A stretch of 64,000 nt of DNA. It comes from DATKDF01 sp963752045 (GTDB lineage: Bacteria; Acidobacteriota; Vicinamibacteria; Vicinamibacterales; SCN-69-37). Of the stretch, positions 17,208 through 25,075 are shown in pieces. The stretch is taken from contig CAVVWN010000010.1 of assembly GCA_963752045.1 (NCBI GenBank), positions 186,001-250,000 of the forward strand, given 5' to 3'. The notes beneath the pieces were generated by a model. That model was not told where the DNA came from. It did no database searches and saw only the letters and a list, made by a program, of their open reading frames with translations. A program made the position numbers and the translations under genes. Position 1 is the first letter of the stretch, and every line of letters begins with the position of its first letter.

Positions 17208-17984
17208 ATGAAGATCGCAGTCTGCATCAAACAGGTGGTCACGCGCGAAACGCAGGTCCGCATCAATGAAGCGAACGACTGGGTGAGGGACCAGGATGCC
17301 AGCTGGGAGCTCAACGAGCCCGATGCGTACGCGCTCGAGGAGGCCCTGCGGCTGAAGGAGAAGCACGGCGGGGAGGTCATCGTCGTGTCGGCCGGACCGG
17401 CGCGCGTGGGGCAGGTGCTCCGTGAGGCGCTCGCCCGCGGCGCGGACCGGGCCATCCACGTCCAGGGCGACGACCTCGCGCGGGCCGATGCGTTCGGTGC
17501 GGCCGGGGCGCTCGCCGCCGCGCTCGGAGGCGAGGGCGTCGATCTCGTGCTGACCGGGCTGCAGTCCGACGACCAGGGCTTCGCCCAGGTCGGCGTCATC
17601 CTGGCCGAGAAGCTCGGCATGCCGCATTCGACGATCATCATGGAAGTCCAGGTCGACCCCGCGACAGGGTCGGGGCAGGCGGCGCTGCGCGTCAAGCGCG
17701 AGCTCGAAGGCGGGTGGTTTCAATGGGTCACGATGCCGCTGCCGGCCGTGCTCACCATCCAGAGCGGCATCAATCAGCTGCGGTACGCCACGCTCAAGGG
17801 CATCATGGCGGCCAAGAAGAAGGAAATCCGGGCGGTCGCGGCCGAGGCCGCCTCGTCAAAGCAGAAGATCGTGTCGATCTACGTGCCTGAGAAGAGCAAG
17901 CAGACCAGGTTCGTCGACGGCACGCCCCAGGAAGCAGCCAAGGAGCTGGTGCGGCTGCTGCGCGACGACGCCCGCGCGATCTGA
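17208..17984 (+). CDS. etfB: Electron transfer flavoprotein beta subunit
   Basis: 258 residues. With EtfA it carries electrons from acyl-CoA and other dehydrogenases to the quinone pool. The start MKIAVCIKQVVTRETQVRIN, the segment ADAFGAAGALAAAL, and LTGLQSDDQGFAQVGVILAEKLGMPHST (AMP/FAD region) identify EtfB. Start chosen at the ATG with CCGGAAGGA upstream. It is followed by etfA after 59 nt, a gap that contains a short tandem repeat. Confidence 0.95.
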   Translation: MKIAVCIKQVVTRETQVRINEANDWVRDQDASWELNEPDAYALEEALRLKEKHGGEVIVVSAGPARVGQVLREALARGADRAIHVQGDDLARADAFGAAGALAAALGGEGVDLVLTGLQSDDQGFAQVGVILAEKLGMPHSTIIMEVQVDPATGSGQAALRVKRELEGGWFQWVTMPLPAVLTIQSGINQLRYATLKGIMAAKKKEIRAVAAEAASSKQKIVSIYVPEKSKQTRFVDGTPQEAAKELVRLLRDDARAI

Positions 17985-17996
17985 CGCGGAAGCTAG

Positions 17997-18032
17997 GCAG
18001 ATCCCAGATCCCAGATTCCAGATCCCAGATTC
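17997..18032. repeat. ATCTGGGA-type short tandem repeat, copy 2 (inverted)
   Basis: CAGATCCCAGATTCCAGATC-like units fill most of the etfB-etfA gap, ending 11 nt before the etfA start. It is the reverse complement of the units at 11517-11550 and 32901-32951. Confidence 0.8.
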
Positions 18033-18043
18033 ACGGAGCCCAC

Positions 18044-19006
18044 ATGATCCTCGTTGTTGCTGAACAGAAGGACGGGACGCTCAATCGCGCCAGCTGGGAG
18101 TCGATCGCGGCGGCGCAGCAGATGGGCGGAGAGATCAGGGTGGCGGTGGCCGGAAAGGATCTGTCGGCCGTGGCCGCCGAGCTGGCGTCGGCCGACGTCG
18201 CCGAGGTCATCGCCCTCGAGCACGACGCGCTTACTGCCTACACGCCCGATGGATTCGTCCAGGCCTTTGCCGCGCTCATTGGCGCCGAAGCGCCTGCGCA
18301 CGTCATCCTGCCGCACACCTATCAGACGCGAGACTTCGTGCCCGCGCTCTCGGCACGACTCGACCGGGCGCTCGTCACCGACGTGACGGCGGTCAAGGCC
18401 CACGAAGGCAGGCCGGCCTTCTCGCGGCCGATGTTCCAGGGGAAGGTGACGGCCGACGTGGTGCTCGAAGGCGCCGGGCCGCATTTTGTGACCAACCAGA
18501 TTGGCGCGTTTCGCGCCGACGCGGTGAAGAAGGGCGCCTCGGGAGCGCCCGTTCGGACGGTCGCCGCGGCGGTCGACGCCGGCGCCATCCGCCAGAAGGC
18601 CGACGCGCCGTTCCGTGAAGCGAAGCAGGCCGTCGACCTCAGCCAGGCGGAGCGCATCGTCTCGGTCGGCCGCGGCATCAAGGGCCAGGAACACCTGAAG
18701 ATGATCGAGGAGCTGGCTTCGGCCCTCGGCGCAGAGATTTCGGCCTCACGCCCCATCTGCGACGCCGGCTGGTTGCCGATGGAGCGCCAGATCGGCAGCT
18801 CCGGCCAGACCGTTGCGCCCAAGCTCTACCTTGCGCTCGGCATCTCGGGCGCCATCCAGCACGTCGTCGGCATGAAGGGCTCGAAGACCATCGTGGCCGT
18901 CAACAAGGACGCCGAGGCGCCCATCTTCGAGGTGGCCGATTACGGCATTGTCGGCGACCTCTTCGAAGTCGTGCCCGCGATGATTTCGGCGCTGAAAAGC
19001 CAGTAA
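18044..19006 (+). CDS. etfA: Electron transfer flavoprotein alpha subunit
   Basis: 320 residues. The C-terminal FAD domain is clear: [20 protein letters not shown] (about residues 244-263), [40 protein letters not shown] and a final [10 protein letters not shown]. The N-terminal domain has the Rossmann-like [18 protein letters not shown]. Together with etfB and the ETF-QO gene at 21680 it forms a full electron route from flavin dehydrogenases to quinone. Confidence 0.95.
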   Translation: MILVVAEQKDGTLNRASWESIAAAQQMGGEIRVAVAGKDLSAVAAELASADVAEVIALEHDALTAYTPDGFVQAFAALIGAEAPAHVILPHTYQTRDFVPALSARLDRALVTDVTAVKAHEGRPAFSRPMFQGKVTADVVLEGAGPHFVTNQIGAFRADAVKKGASGAPVRTVAAAVDAGAIRQKADAPFREAKQAVDLSQAERIVSVGRGIKGQEHLKMIEELASALGAEISASRPICDAGWLPMERQIGSSGQTVAPKLYLALGISGAIQHVVGMKGSKTIVAVNKDAEAPIFEVADYGIVGDLFEVVPAMISALKSQ

Positions 19007-19180
19007 CGGCGAGAGTCAGCGTCGGGGCCGGTGACCCCTGGCGGGTACGGCCGACTGTCCGCGATGGCCCCTGCAGGGGACGGATGGCTGCTGGCGGGCG
19101 GCTCGAGGCGTGCGGCGGACGACGGTTCTTCGGGACGTGCGCGTCGGCACTGCCTTTGCGTATCCTTATCCTGGGTTGCT

Positions 19181-19232
19181 GGAGCCGTTTTCGTTTCGGT
19201 GCAGACGGAAGAAAACGGCTCAAGCGGTTTGC
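19181..19232. repeat. Palindromic repeat with GAGCCGTTTTC arms, copy 1
   Basis: GAGCCGTTTTCGT faces GAAAACGGCTC across a short loop, followed by AAGCGGTTTGCA. The same layout, inverted, is at 34599-34649. It lies in the 295-nt etfA to VWFA gap; the first ~170 nt of that gap hold nothing I can name. Confidence 0.7.
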
Positions 19233-19303
19233 ACCCCCGCCCGTGCCGCTACAGGGACCTGCAAACCGCCATAGCCGACCCCGCAGGATGGGAGGTAGCC
19301 GGT
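19220..19303 (+). promoter_or_regulatory. Candidate structured leader RNA before the VWFA gene
   Basis: GCGGTTTGCA (19224-19233) pairs perfectly with TGCAAACCGC (19260-19269). Between and after these lie GCTACAGGGACC, ATAGCCGACC and GGAGGTAGCCGG. The GCTACAGGG...ATAGCCG and GGTAGCCGG pieces recall the 3' half of c-di-GMP-I (GEMM) riboswitches, but the canonical GGACGCAAAGC piece and GNRA loop are not evident. The Shine-Dalgarno GGGAGG at about 19290 lies inside the last segment, so folding could control translation. This is a weak match by eye. Confidence 0.3.
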
Positions 19304-21035
19304 GGCACGCAGGAATCGCCGCGGGTCCAACACCAACCGTTTCCGCACATACATCGTCGTCTTGGCCGTCGCGTCAGCCTGCCTTGTCACGGTAGCAGCC
19401 CAGCGCCAGGCCCCGGGCGCCTTTCGGGGCCGCGTCGTGCTCGTGCCCGTGGACGTCCGGGTGCTCGACGCCGACGGCAACCCGGTGACCGACCTCACAC
19501 AGGACGACTTCACCGTCCTCGAGAACGGCCGTCCGCAGAAGATTGGTCATTTCTCGACGCAGGCCTTCACGGCCGCCGCGCCCGGTGCTGACACGGCACC
19601 TGTGCTGCGCACCAACGCGGGCCTCGAGGCGACGCCGGTCACCTACCGGACGTTTCTGATCGTGCTCGGGCGCGGCCGACTCAAGGAACCCGCCGACGGC
19701 ATGGACGCCATCATCGACATGGTGCGGAGCCGCCTGCTACCGCAGGACCAGGTCGGGGTGCTCGCCTACAACCGTGCCTACGGGCTGACGACCGAGCGAG
19801 AGGGCGTGCTTCGCCTGCTCGAGAGCTTCCGCGATCGGCACGAGGAGATCGAAGCCAGGTTCGACCACTGGTTCAGCGGCCTGCAACTCGCCTACGGCAG
19901 CCGGGAGGTGCCGCCGGGGCTCCAGGGGAAGATTGACGAGATGTTCGAGGCCGCCGGGGTCGAGGGGTTACGTGAACTCGCGATCGGCAGTTTTGGCGAA
20001 GAGGGGTTCGACGACTTCCGCCGCTCGATGGTCGCGCGCCTCGTCGATGCCGATCTCGACCCGAACGACGACTTCATCAACCCGCGGGAAGGGTATGACG
20101 ACATCAGGAACCTGTTTGCGGGCATTGAGTTCCTGCGCTACCTCGAGGGCGAGAAGCACGTCATCTTCCTGACCGAGCACGGGCTTGGCCTGCCGGGACG
20201 CCATCCGCGGGAAACCGGTGGCAGTTTCTACGGCGTCGAGGCGCAGAGACAGTACGATGACTTCGCGGCGCTCGCAGCCGATGCACGCGTGACGATCTCG
20301 CCGATTGGCACGGGCGGTCTCAACACCTACTGGACGCCGGGACCCCCCAGTGTGTTCATGGTCCGCAATCCCCGCAAGACCGACAACTACGCGCTGGCCA
20401 GGCAGACCGGCGGCCTGGCGTCCTTCTATCGCTATGCCGACCGCGCCATCGACCGCATCGACCGGGCCACGCGGTTTCAGTATCTGATCGGGTACTACCC
20501 CGAGAACCCCGAGTGGGACGGAGACTTTCGCGAGATCGAGGTCGTGGTCAACCGGCCGGGCGTGACGGTGCACAACCGCAAGGGCTACTTCGCGAAGGAG
20601 GAGCTCGTTCCGTACGATCGCCGCGAGTTCATGTCGCGCAGCCGGATCATGGCGGCGGCCAGTGACTACCGGTTCATCAAGGACATCGGGGTCACGCTGT
20701 CCGAGCCGAACGTGAGCGGCACCGCCGGCGATGGCCGCCTCGAGGTGGACGTCCAGATCGACATGCGGAGAGTCTCCTTCGCCGATGTCGAGGGCCTGAA
20801 GGTCGCGGCGCTACACGTCGCGGTGTTCGTCGGCAATCGCGGCGAGGACCTGCTCGGCGAACACTGGGACGTGCTGGATCTGAAGCTCGATGCCGAGTCG
20901 TACGCGCGACTCCAGCGCGAGAACTTCGCCCATACCGTGAGCGTGTCATTCATCGGCGCGCCACGTCACGTGCGCGCGGTCGTGTACGACTATCGCGGCG
21001 ATCGGATCGGGACCGTGGAGAGGGCCATACGGTAG
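19302..21035 (+). CDS. Acidobacterial-type VWFA-domain secreted protein
   Basis: 577 residues, GTG start. A basic N-terminus and hydrophobic stretch (about residues 15-33) suggest export or membrane anchoring. The next segment, [34 protein letters not shown], is the hallmark of the VWFA-related family that is expanded in Acidobacteria. The VWA-like core follows (about 95-330) with [21 protein letters not shown] and [11 protein letters not shown]. Late in the chain, [16 protein letters not shown] and [12 protein letters not shown] mark the family C-terminal part. Function is unknown; an adhesive or protein-interaction role is usually assumed. The canonical MIDAS DxSxS is not visible (IVLGRG instead). 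Confidence 0.85.
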   Translation: MARRNRRGSNTNRFRTYIVVLAVASACLVTVAAQRQAPGAFRGRVVLVPVDVRVLDADGNPVTDLTQDDFTVLENGRPQKIGHFSTQAFTAAAPGADTAPVLRTNAGLEATPVTYRTFLIVLGRGRLKEPADGMDAIIDMVRSRLLPQDQVGVLAYNRAYGLTTEREGVLRLLESFRDRHEEIEARFDHWFSGLQLAYGSREVPPGLQGKIDEMFEAAGVEGLRELAIGSFGEEGFDDFRRSMVARLVDADLDPNDDFINPREGYDDIRNLFAGIEFLRYLEGEKHVIFLTEHGLGLPGRHPRETGGSFYGVEAQRQYDDFAALAADARVTISPIGTGGLNTYWTPGPPSVFMVRNPRKTDNYALARQTGGLASFYRYADRAIDRIDRATRFQYLIGYYPENPEWDGDFREIEVVVNRPGVTVHNRKGYFAKEELVPYDRREFMSRSRIMAAASDYRFIKDIGVTLSEPNVSGTAGDGRLEVDVQIDMRRVSFADVEGLKVAALHVAVFVGNRGEDLLGEHWDVLDLKLDAESYARLQRENFAHTVSVSFIGAPRHVRAVVYDYRGDRIGTVERAIR

Positions 21036-21170
21036 TCGGCGCTCGGCTCTCGGGCCTCGGCGCTCCGCGCTGGCCCACGCTCGAGCTGCTGAGAGCCAGG
21101 CGCCGAGCGGCGACGTCTGTCTCTGTAGAGCCAGTCGCTTGCTGCCGATGACGTCGGAGAGGGGGGCAGC

Positions 21171-21683
21171 ATGGACATCCGCACCTGGTTGGCCGTATCC
21201 AACCGTCAGGCGCTGAGGTTCTTCTTCGAGCGCCTCAAGGACGTGACGCCGCCCGACGGGGCGCCGGTGAGCGAGTTGCTGTACAACGCGAGTGTGCTCG
21301 CGCATTTCGCGACGACCTCGACGGCCGCGGCCGACGCGTTTCCGCCGTCGCCGACCTCCCTCACGGCCGTCCTCGACGTCTACGTGCTCGACCGCAGCCG
21401 GCATGCGAGCCCGGACATCCTCGAGGCCGCCGCGTCGCAGTGCCTGCTGCTCACGGGCTTCTTCGGCGACCAGCAGAGACACCGTCACAACCTCGAGTGG
21501 TATGCGGCCGTCGGCGCGGGTTTCTACGAGCAGGCCGCCGGCCTCGGACGCGATCGACAGCGCGCGCAGATGATGGACGCGATGGCCGAGCGGTTCGGGT
21601 TCTGGCGGCGGCAACAGGCGCGGTTGGCGCGTGAGCTGCGCGAGACCGGCCAGAGCCTATCCAGTATGATTGTGAGGTTGTGA
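21171..21683 (+). CDS. Uncharacterised protein coupled to ETF-QO
   Basis: 170 residues, not recognised. The composition predicts mostly helices (VSELLYNASVLAHFATTSTA; DILEAAASQCLLLTGFFGDQ; FYEQAAGLGRDRQRAQMMDA), with a His/Arg patch QRHRHNLEW near residue 105. There is no signal peptide, membrane segment or cysteine cluster. A GGAGAGGGGGGCAGC run before the ATG provides a strong ribosome-binding site. Its last codon overlaps the ETF-QO GTG start (GTGA), so the two are probably made together. That suggests a role in ETF-QO assembly or fatty-acid oxidation, but nothing in the protein itself shows it. Confidence 0.65.
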   Translation: MDIRTWLAVSNRQALRFFFERLKDVTPPDGAPVSELLYNASVLAHFATTSTAAADAFPPSPTSLTAVLDVYVLDRSRHASPDILEAAASQCLLLTGFFGDQQRHRHNLEWYAAVGAGFYEQAAGLGRDRQRAQMMDAMAERFGFWRRQQARLARELRETGQSLSSMIVRL

Positions 21684-23347
21684 CCGACCGCGAAACGCTC
21701 GACCTTGACATCCTCATCGTCGGCGGCGGGCCGGCGGGCATGTCGGCCGCGCTGCGCCTCGCCCAGTTGCAGCAGGAACGGGGCGGCGAGCCGCTCGCCA
21801 TTGCCGTGCTGGAGAAGGCCCGGGATGCCGGCGCCCACATGCTCTCGGGCGCCGTGCTCGACCCGTCAGCGCTCGCGGACCTCATCCCCGATTTCGTCGA
21901 GAAGGGCGCCCCGCTTGCCGCCGAAGTCGGGCGTGACGACATCTACTACCTGACACGCACCGGCAAGATCAGGTTCCCGTTCACGCCGCCTCCGCTCAGG
22001 AACCACGGTAACTACATCATCTCGCTCAACAAGTTCGTCAGGTGGCTGGCGAGTCAGGTCGAGGCGGCCGGGATCGACATCTTCACAGGCTTCTCGGGAA
22101 CCGACGTGCTCTACGAGGGCGACACCGTCGTCGGCGTGCGGACGGGCGACCGGGGCATCGACAAGCACGGCGAACGCAAGTCCACGTTTGAGCCGGGTGT
22201 CGACATCAGGGCGAAGGTCACGATCTTCTGCGACGGTGTGCGAGGTAATCTGACGAAGACGCTCGTCAAGAGACTGCGGCTCGACGAGGGCCGCGAGCCG
22301 CCGATCTTCGCGGTTGGGATCAAGGAGCTGTGGGAGCTGCCGGCCGGGCGCATGGAGCCTGGCAGCGTCATGCACACGATGGGGTATCCGCTGCGGTCGC
22401 AGGAGTTCGGCGGCGCGTTCATCTACGCGATGCCCGACAACCTCGTGTCCATCGGCCTCGTGTCCGGCCTCGACTATCAGGACCCGATGTTCGACCCGCA
22501 TCTGGCGTTCCAGCGGTTCAAGCAGCACCCGTTCGTGGCCGCGCTCCTCGAAGGCGGCAAGCTCGTGCGGTACGGCGCGAAGGCGCTGCCCGAGGGTGGC
22601 TGGCACACGATTCCGCGCGTCCACATGGACGGCGCCCTGATCGCCGGTGACGCCGGCGGCTTCCTCAACTCCATGCGCCTCAAAGGCGTGCATCTGGCCA
22701 TGCGCACGGGCATGCATGCGGCCGAGGCCGCCTTCGACGCGGTCCGTGCCGGTGACGTCTCGGCGGCCAGGCTCGCCCGGTACGCCGATCTCATTGATTC
22801 GGGGCCCGTCAAGGCGGAGCTCTTCCCGGTGCGCAACGTGCACCAGGCCTTCGGCCACGGCCTGCTTTTCGGGCTGGCGTACTCGGGCCTCTCGCTCGTG
22901 ACCGGCGGGTGGTGGTTTCAGGACCCGATGCCCGGTCACGCCGGGCACGAGCGCATGCGGAGCTTGTTCGGCTATTACAACGGCAATCCGCCCGCTCCGG
23001 ACGAGCCGGCTGTCCAGGTGAAGATCGACCGCGTGCTGACGTTCGACAAGCTGACGAACGTGCACTACTCGGGCACGCGGCACCTCGAGGACGAGCCGTG
23101 CCACCTCATCGTCCACGACACGGACATCTGCCGGACGCGGTGCCGGGAGGAGTTCGGCAATCCGTGCACGCGGTTCTGTCCCGCCAACGTCTACGAGATG
23201 GTCGACGACGGCGATGGCGGCAAGCGCCTGCAGATCAACGCGTCCAACTGCGTGCACTGCAAGACGTGCGACATCATGGACCCGTATCAGATCATTGACT
23301 GGGTGCCGCCGGAGGGCGGCGAGGGACCCCAGTACGACGGCATGTGA
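21680..23347 (+). CDS. Electron transfer flavoprotein-quinone oxidoreductase
   Basis: 555 residues, GTG start overlapping the upstream stop. ETF-QO takes electrons from reduced ETF and reduces quinone at the membrane. The N-terminal FAD motif is LIVGGGPAGMSAALRLAQ (about residues 12-29). GAHMLSGAVLDPSAL, the FAD-contact segment ALIAGDAGGFLNSMRLKGVHL, and the C-terminal 4Fe-4S domain, FCPANVYEM followed by NASNCVHCKTCDIMDP, are all typical. In an organism that makes menaquinone the acceptor is presumably menaquinone. Length fits the family. The stop overlaps the next start (GTGA-like), extending the operon. Confidence 0.94.
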   Translation: MTDRETLDLDILIVGGGPAGMSAALRLAQLQQERGGEPLAIAVLEKARDAGAHMLSGAVLDPSALADLIPDFVEKGAPLAAEVGRDDIYYLTRTGKIRFPFTPPPLRNHGNYIISLNKFVRWLASQVEAAGIDIFTGFSGTDVLYEGDTVVGVRTGDRGIDKHGERKSTFEPGVDIRAKVTIFCDGVRGNLTKTLVKRLRLDEGREPPIFAVGIKELWELPAGRMEPGSVMHTMGYPLRSQEFGGAFIYAMPDNLVSIGLVSGLDYQDPMFDPHLAFQRFKQHPFVAALLEGGKLVRYGAKALPEGGWHTIPRVHMDGALIAGDAGGFLNSMRLKGVHLAMRTGMHAAEAAFDAVRAGDVSAARLARYADLIDSGPVKAELFPVRNVHQAFGHGLLFGLAYSGLSLVTGGWWFQDPMPGHAGHERMRSLFGYYNGNPPAPDEPAVQVKIDRVLTFDKLTNVHYSGTRHLEDEPCHLIVHDTDICRTRCREEFGNPCTRFCPANVYEMVDDGDGGKRLQINASNCVHCKTCDIMDPYQIIDWVPPEGGEGPQYDGM

Positions 23348-24012
23348 CGCTCCCACTCCGCAAGCGCATCGAAGCTCGTGCGATTGCCGCCCTCGTCTGG
23401 CCCGTGGTCGAAGGGCTCGGCGGCACGTATCACTGGCACACGCTCGGCGTCGAGCATCTGGCCCGGCTCGAGGCGAGCGGCCGGCAGCCCATCTTCGGAT
23501 TCTGGCACGGCCGGATCCTGGCGGCGATTCTCCGCTTCCGCGACTCGAACATCACGGTGATCACGAGCCAGAACTTCGACGGCGAGTGGATCGCCAGGGT
23601 CACGGCACGTTTTGGATATGGCAGCGCGCGTGGATCCACCTCCCGCGGGGGCTCGCGGGCGCTCGTGCAGCTGCGCCGCGTGCTCGAGCACGGTGGCGCG
23701 GCGGCGTTCACGCTCGACGGGCCGCGCGGGCCGGCGAAGATCGCCCAGCCGGGCGCCGTGTGGCTGGCCGGCGCCACGGGGCATCCGGTGCTGCCCTTCC
23801 ACATCGAGGCCACAGACGGGTGGACCCTGCACAGCTGGGATCGGCACATGATCCCGAAGCCAGGCAGCCACGTCGTCGTGGCCATCGGCGAGCCGCTCTA
23901 TGTAGAGTCGACCGACCCGGCGGTCGTCGAAACCCGCCGGGTCGACCTCGAGCACGTGCTGGCGCGCCTCGAGCTACAGGCCAACGAGGCGGCCTCGAGG
24001 CTGATCGGCTGA
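23344..24012 (+). CDS. DUF374 lysophospholipid-acyltransferase-like protein
   Basis: 222 residues. The DUF374 pattern is clear: IFGFWHGRILAAIL (about residues 48-61), TVITSQNFDGEWIARVTARF, YGSARGSTSRGGSRAL, FTLDGPRGPAKIAQPGAVWL and ATGHPVLPFHIEA. The family belongs to the LPLAT acyltransferase fold and is associated with lipid A or outer-membrane lipid modification; the specific reaction here is unknown. The GTG start overlaps the ETF-QO stop. No membrane anchor is obvious apart from a weakly hydrophobic N-terminus. Confidence 0.82.
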   Translation: MTLPLRKRIEARAIAALVWPVVEGLGGTYHWHTLGVEHLARLEASGRQPIFGFWHGRILAAILRFRDSNITVITSQNFDGEWIARVTARFGYGSARGSTSRGGSRALVQLRRVLEHGGAAAFTLDGPRGPAKIAQPGAVWLAGATGHPVLPFHIEATDGWTLHSWDRHMIPKPGSHVVVAIGEPLYVESTDPAVVETRRVDLEHVLARLELQANEAASRLIG

Positions 24013-24022
24013 GGAGCGGGCC

Positions 24023-24937
24023 ATGATCCTGTTTGCGTCACCACGGTTTGCCGAGCATACGACTCCGCCAGGACATCCTGAGCGTCCCGAGCGCGCAGAG
24101 GTGTTCGATGACGTCGCGCGGGCCTGGGCCGAGCGGGGAGGTGCCGTCCGCGTGCCGCGCCCGGCAACGCGCGCCGAGCTCGCGCGTGTGCACGTGCCGG
24201 CATATCTCGACCGGCTCGATGGGCTCGAGGGGCGAGCGGCCATGCTCGACTCGGACACGTTCACGAGCCCCGAGTCGATTGAGATCGCGCGGCTGGCTGC
24301 CGGGGCCGCCATCGACGCGGGGCTGCACGCCTGGAGATCGGGCGAGCCGGTGCTGGCGATGGTGCGGCCGCCCGGGCATCATGCCGAAGCGGGCAAGGCC
24401 ATGGGCTTCTGTCTCTATAGCAACGTGGCGGTCGCGGCCGCGGCCCTTCGCGCAGAAGGCGCCGAGAGGGTTGCCATCGTGGACATCGACGTTCACCACG
24501 GCAACGGCACGCAGGCGATCTTCTATGAAGACCCGACGGTGCTCTTCGTTTCGAGCCACCAGTTTCCGTACTACCCCGGGACCGGGGCGGCCGACGAGAC
24601 GGGAGCGGGCGCGGGAATGGGCTTCACGCTGAACATGCCGATGGACGCCGGGACCACCGACGCCGACTTCCATCGGGCCTACCACGAGAAGGCGCTCCCG
24701 GCCCTCGACGCCTTCAGGCCGGACGTGATGCTGGTGTCGGCCGGCTTCGACGGTCACGAGTTGGATCCCCTGGGAGGGCTGCGGCTCACGACCGACGGCT
24801 ACGCACGGACGATAGCCATGCTCGACGATGTGGCGCGTCGCCTGTGCCGGCGCCGGATCGCGCTCGTCACCGAGGGCGGCTACCATCTTGGCGCCCTCAG
24901 GGAGTGCCTCACCGTCGCAATCGACGTGCTAAATTGA
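24023..24937 (+). CDS. Histone deacetylase-fold hydrolase (acetoin utilisation type)
   Basis: 304 residues, class II HDAC/AcuC-like fold. The zinc and catalytic elements are visible: HPERPERAEVFDD near the N-terminus, RPPGHHAEAGKAMGFC (His pair), VDIDVHHGNGTQAIFY (zinc Asp and His), SSHQFPYYPGTG, and AGFDGHELDPLGGL (second zinc Asp). The C-terminal EGGYHLGAL completes the active site. Bacterial members act on small acetylated amides, polyamines or protein lysines; the substrate here is not shown by the sequence. It lies downstream of the DUF374 gene by 10 nt. Confidence 0.92.
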   Translation: MILFASPRFAEHTTPPGHPERPERAEVFDDVARAWAERGGAVRVPRPATRAELARVHVPAYLDRLDGLEGRAAMLDSDTFTSPESIEIARLAAGAAIDAGLHAWRSGEPVLAMVRPPGHHAEAGKAMGFCLYSNVAVAAAALRAEGAERVAIVDIDVHHGNGTQAIFYEDPTVLFVSSHQFPYYPGTGAADETGAGAGMGFTLNMPMDAGTTDADFHRAYHEKALPALDAFRPDVMLVSAGFDGHELDPLGGLRLTTDGYARTIAMLDDVARRLCRRRIALVTEGGYHLGALRECLTVAIDVLN

Positions 24938-24954
24938 AGGGTCCCGCGAGGACA

Positions 24955-25074
24955 GGGGGACGGGTCTGTTTTCCACAGAATCGGCCCCCTGAGGGACAGG
25001 TCTTCGTGGGGCGAGTGCCCCACGAGGACCTGTCCCCGACGTGGCCGATCCTGTGGAAAACAGACCCGTCCCCC
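24955..25074. repeat. Long palindrome with GGGGGACGGGTCTG arms, copy A
   Basis: Outer arms GGGGGACGGGTCTGTTTTCC...GGAAAACAGACCCGTCCCCC enclose an inner pair GGGACAGGTC...GACCTGTCCC around GGGGCgagtGCCCC. The 120-nt unit is a nearly complete hairpin. It ends one base before the leuS start codon. Copy B is at 30012-30130, and parts recur at 34517-34685. Confidence 0.9.
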
Positions 25075-25075
25075 T

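Noticed and set aside
19007..19180. Small coding gene before the VWFA protein
   Set aside because: Open frames here have no ribosome-binding site, no similarity and shadow-like composition.
24955..25074. Insertion sequence or MITE with transposase
   Set aside because: No transposase frame and no clear target-site duplication; a REP/REPIN-like palindrome is the better description.
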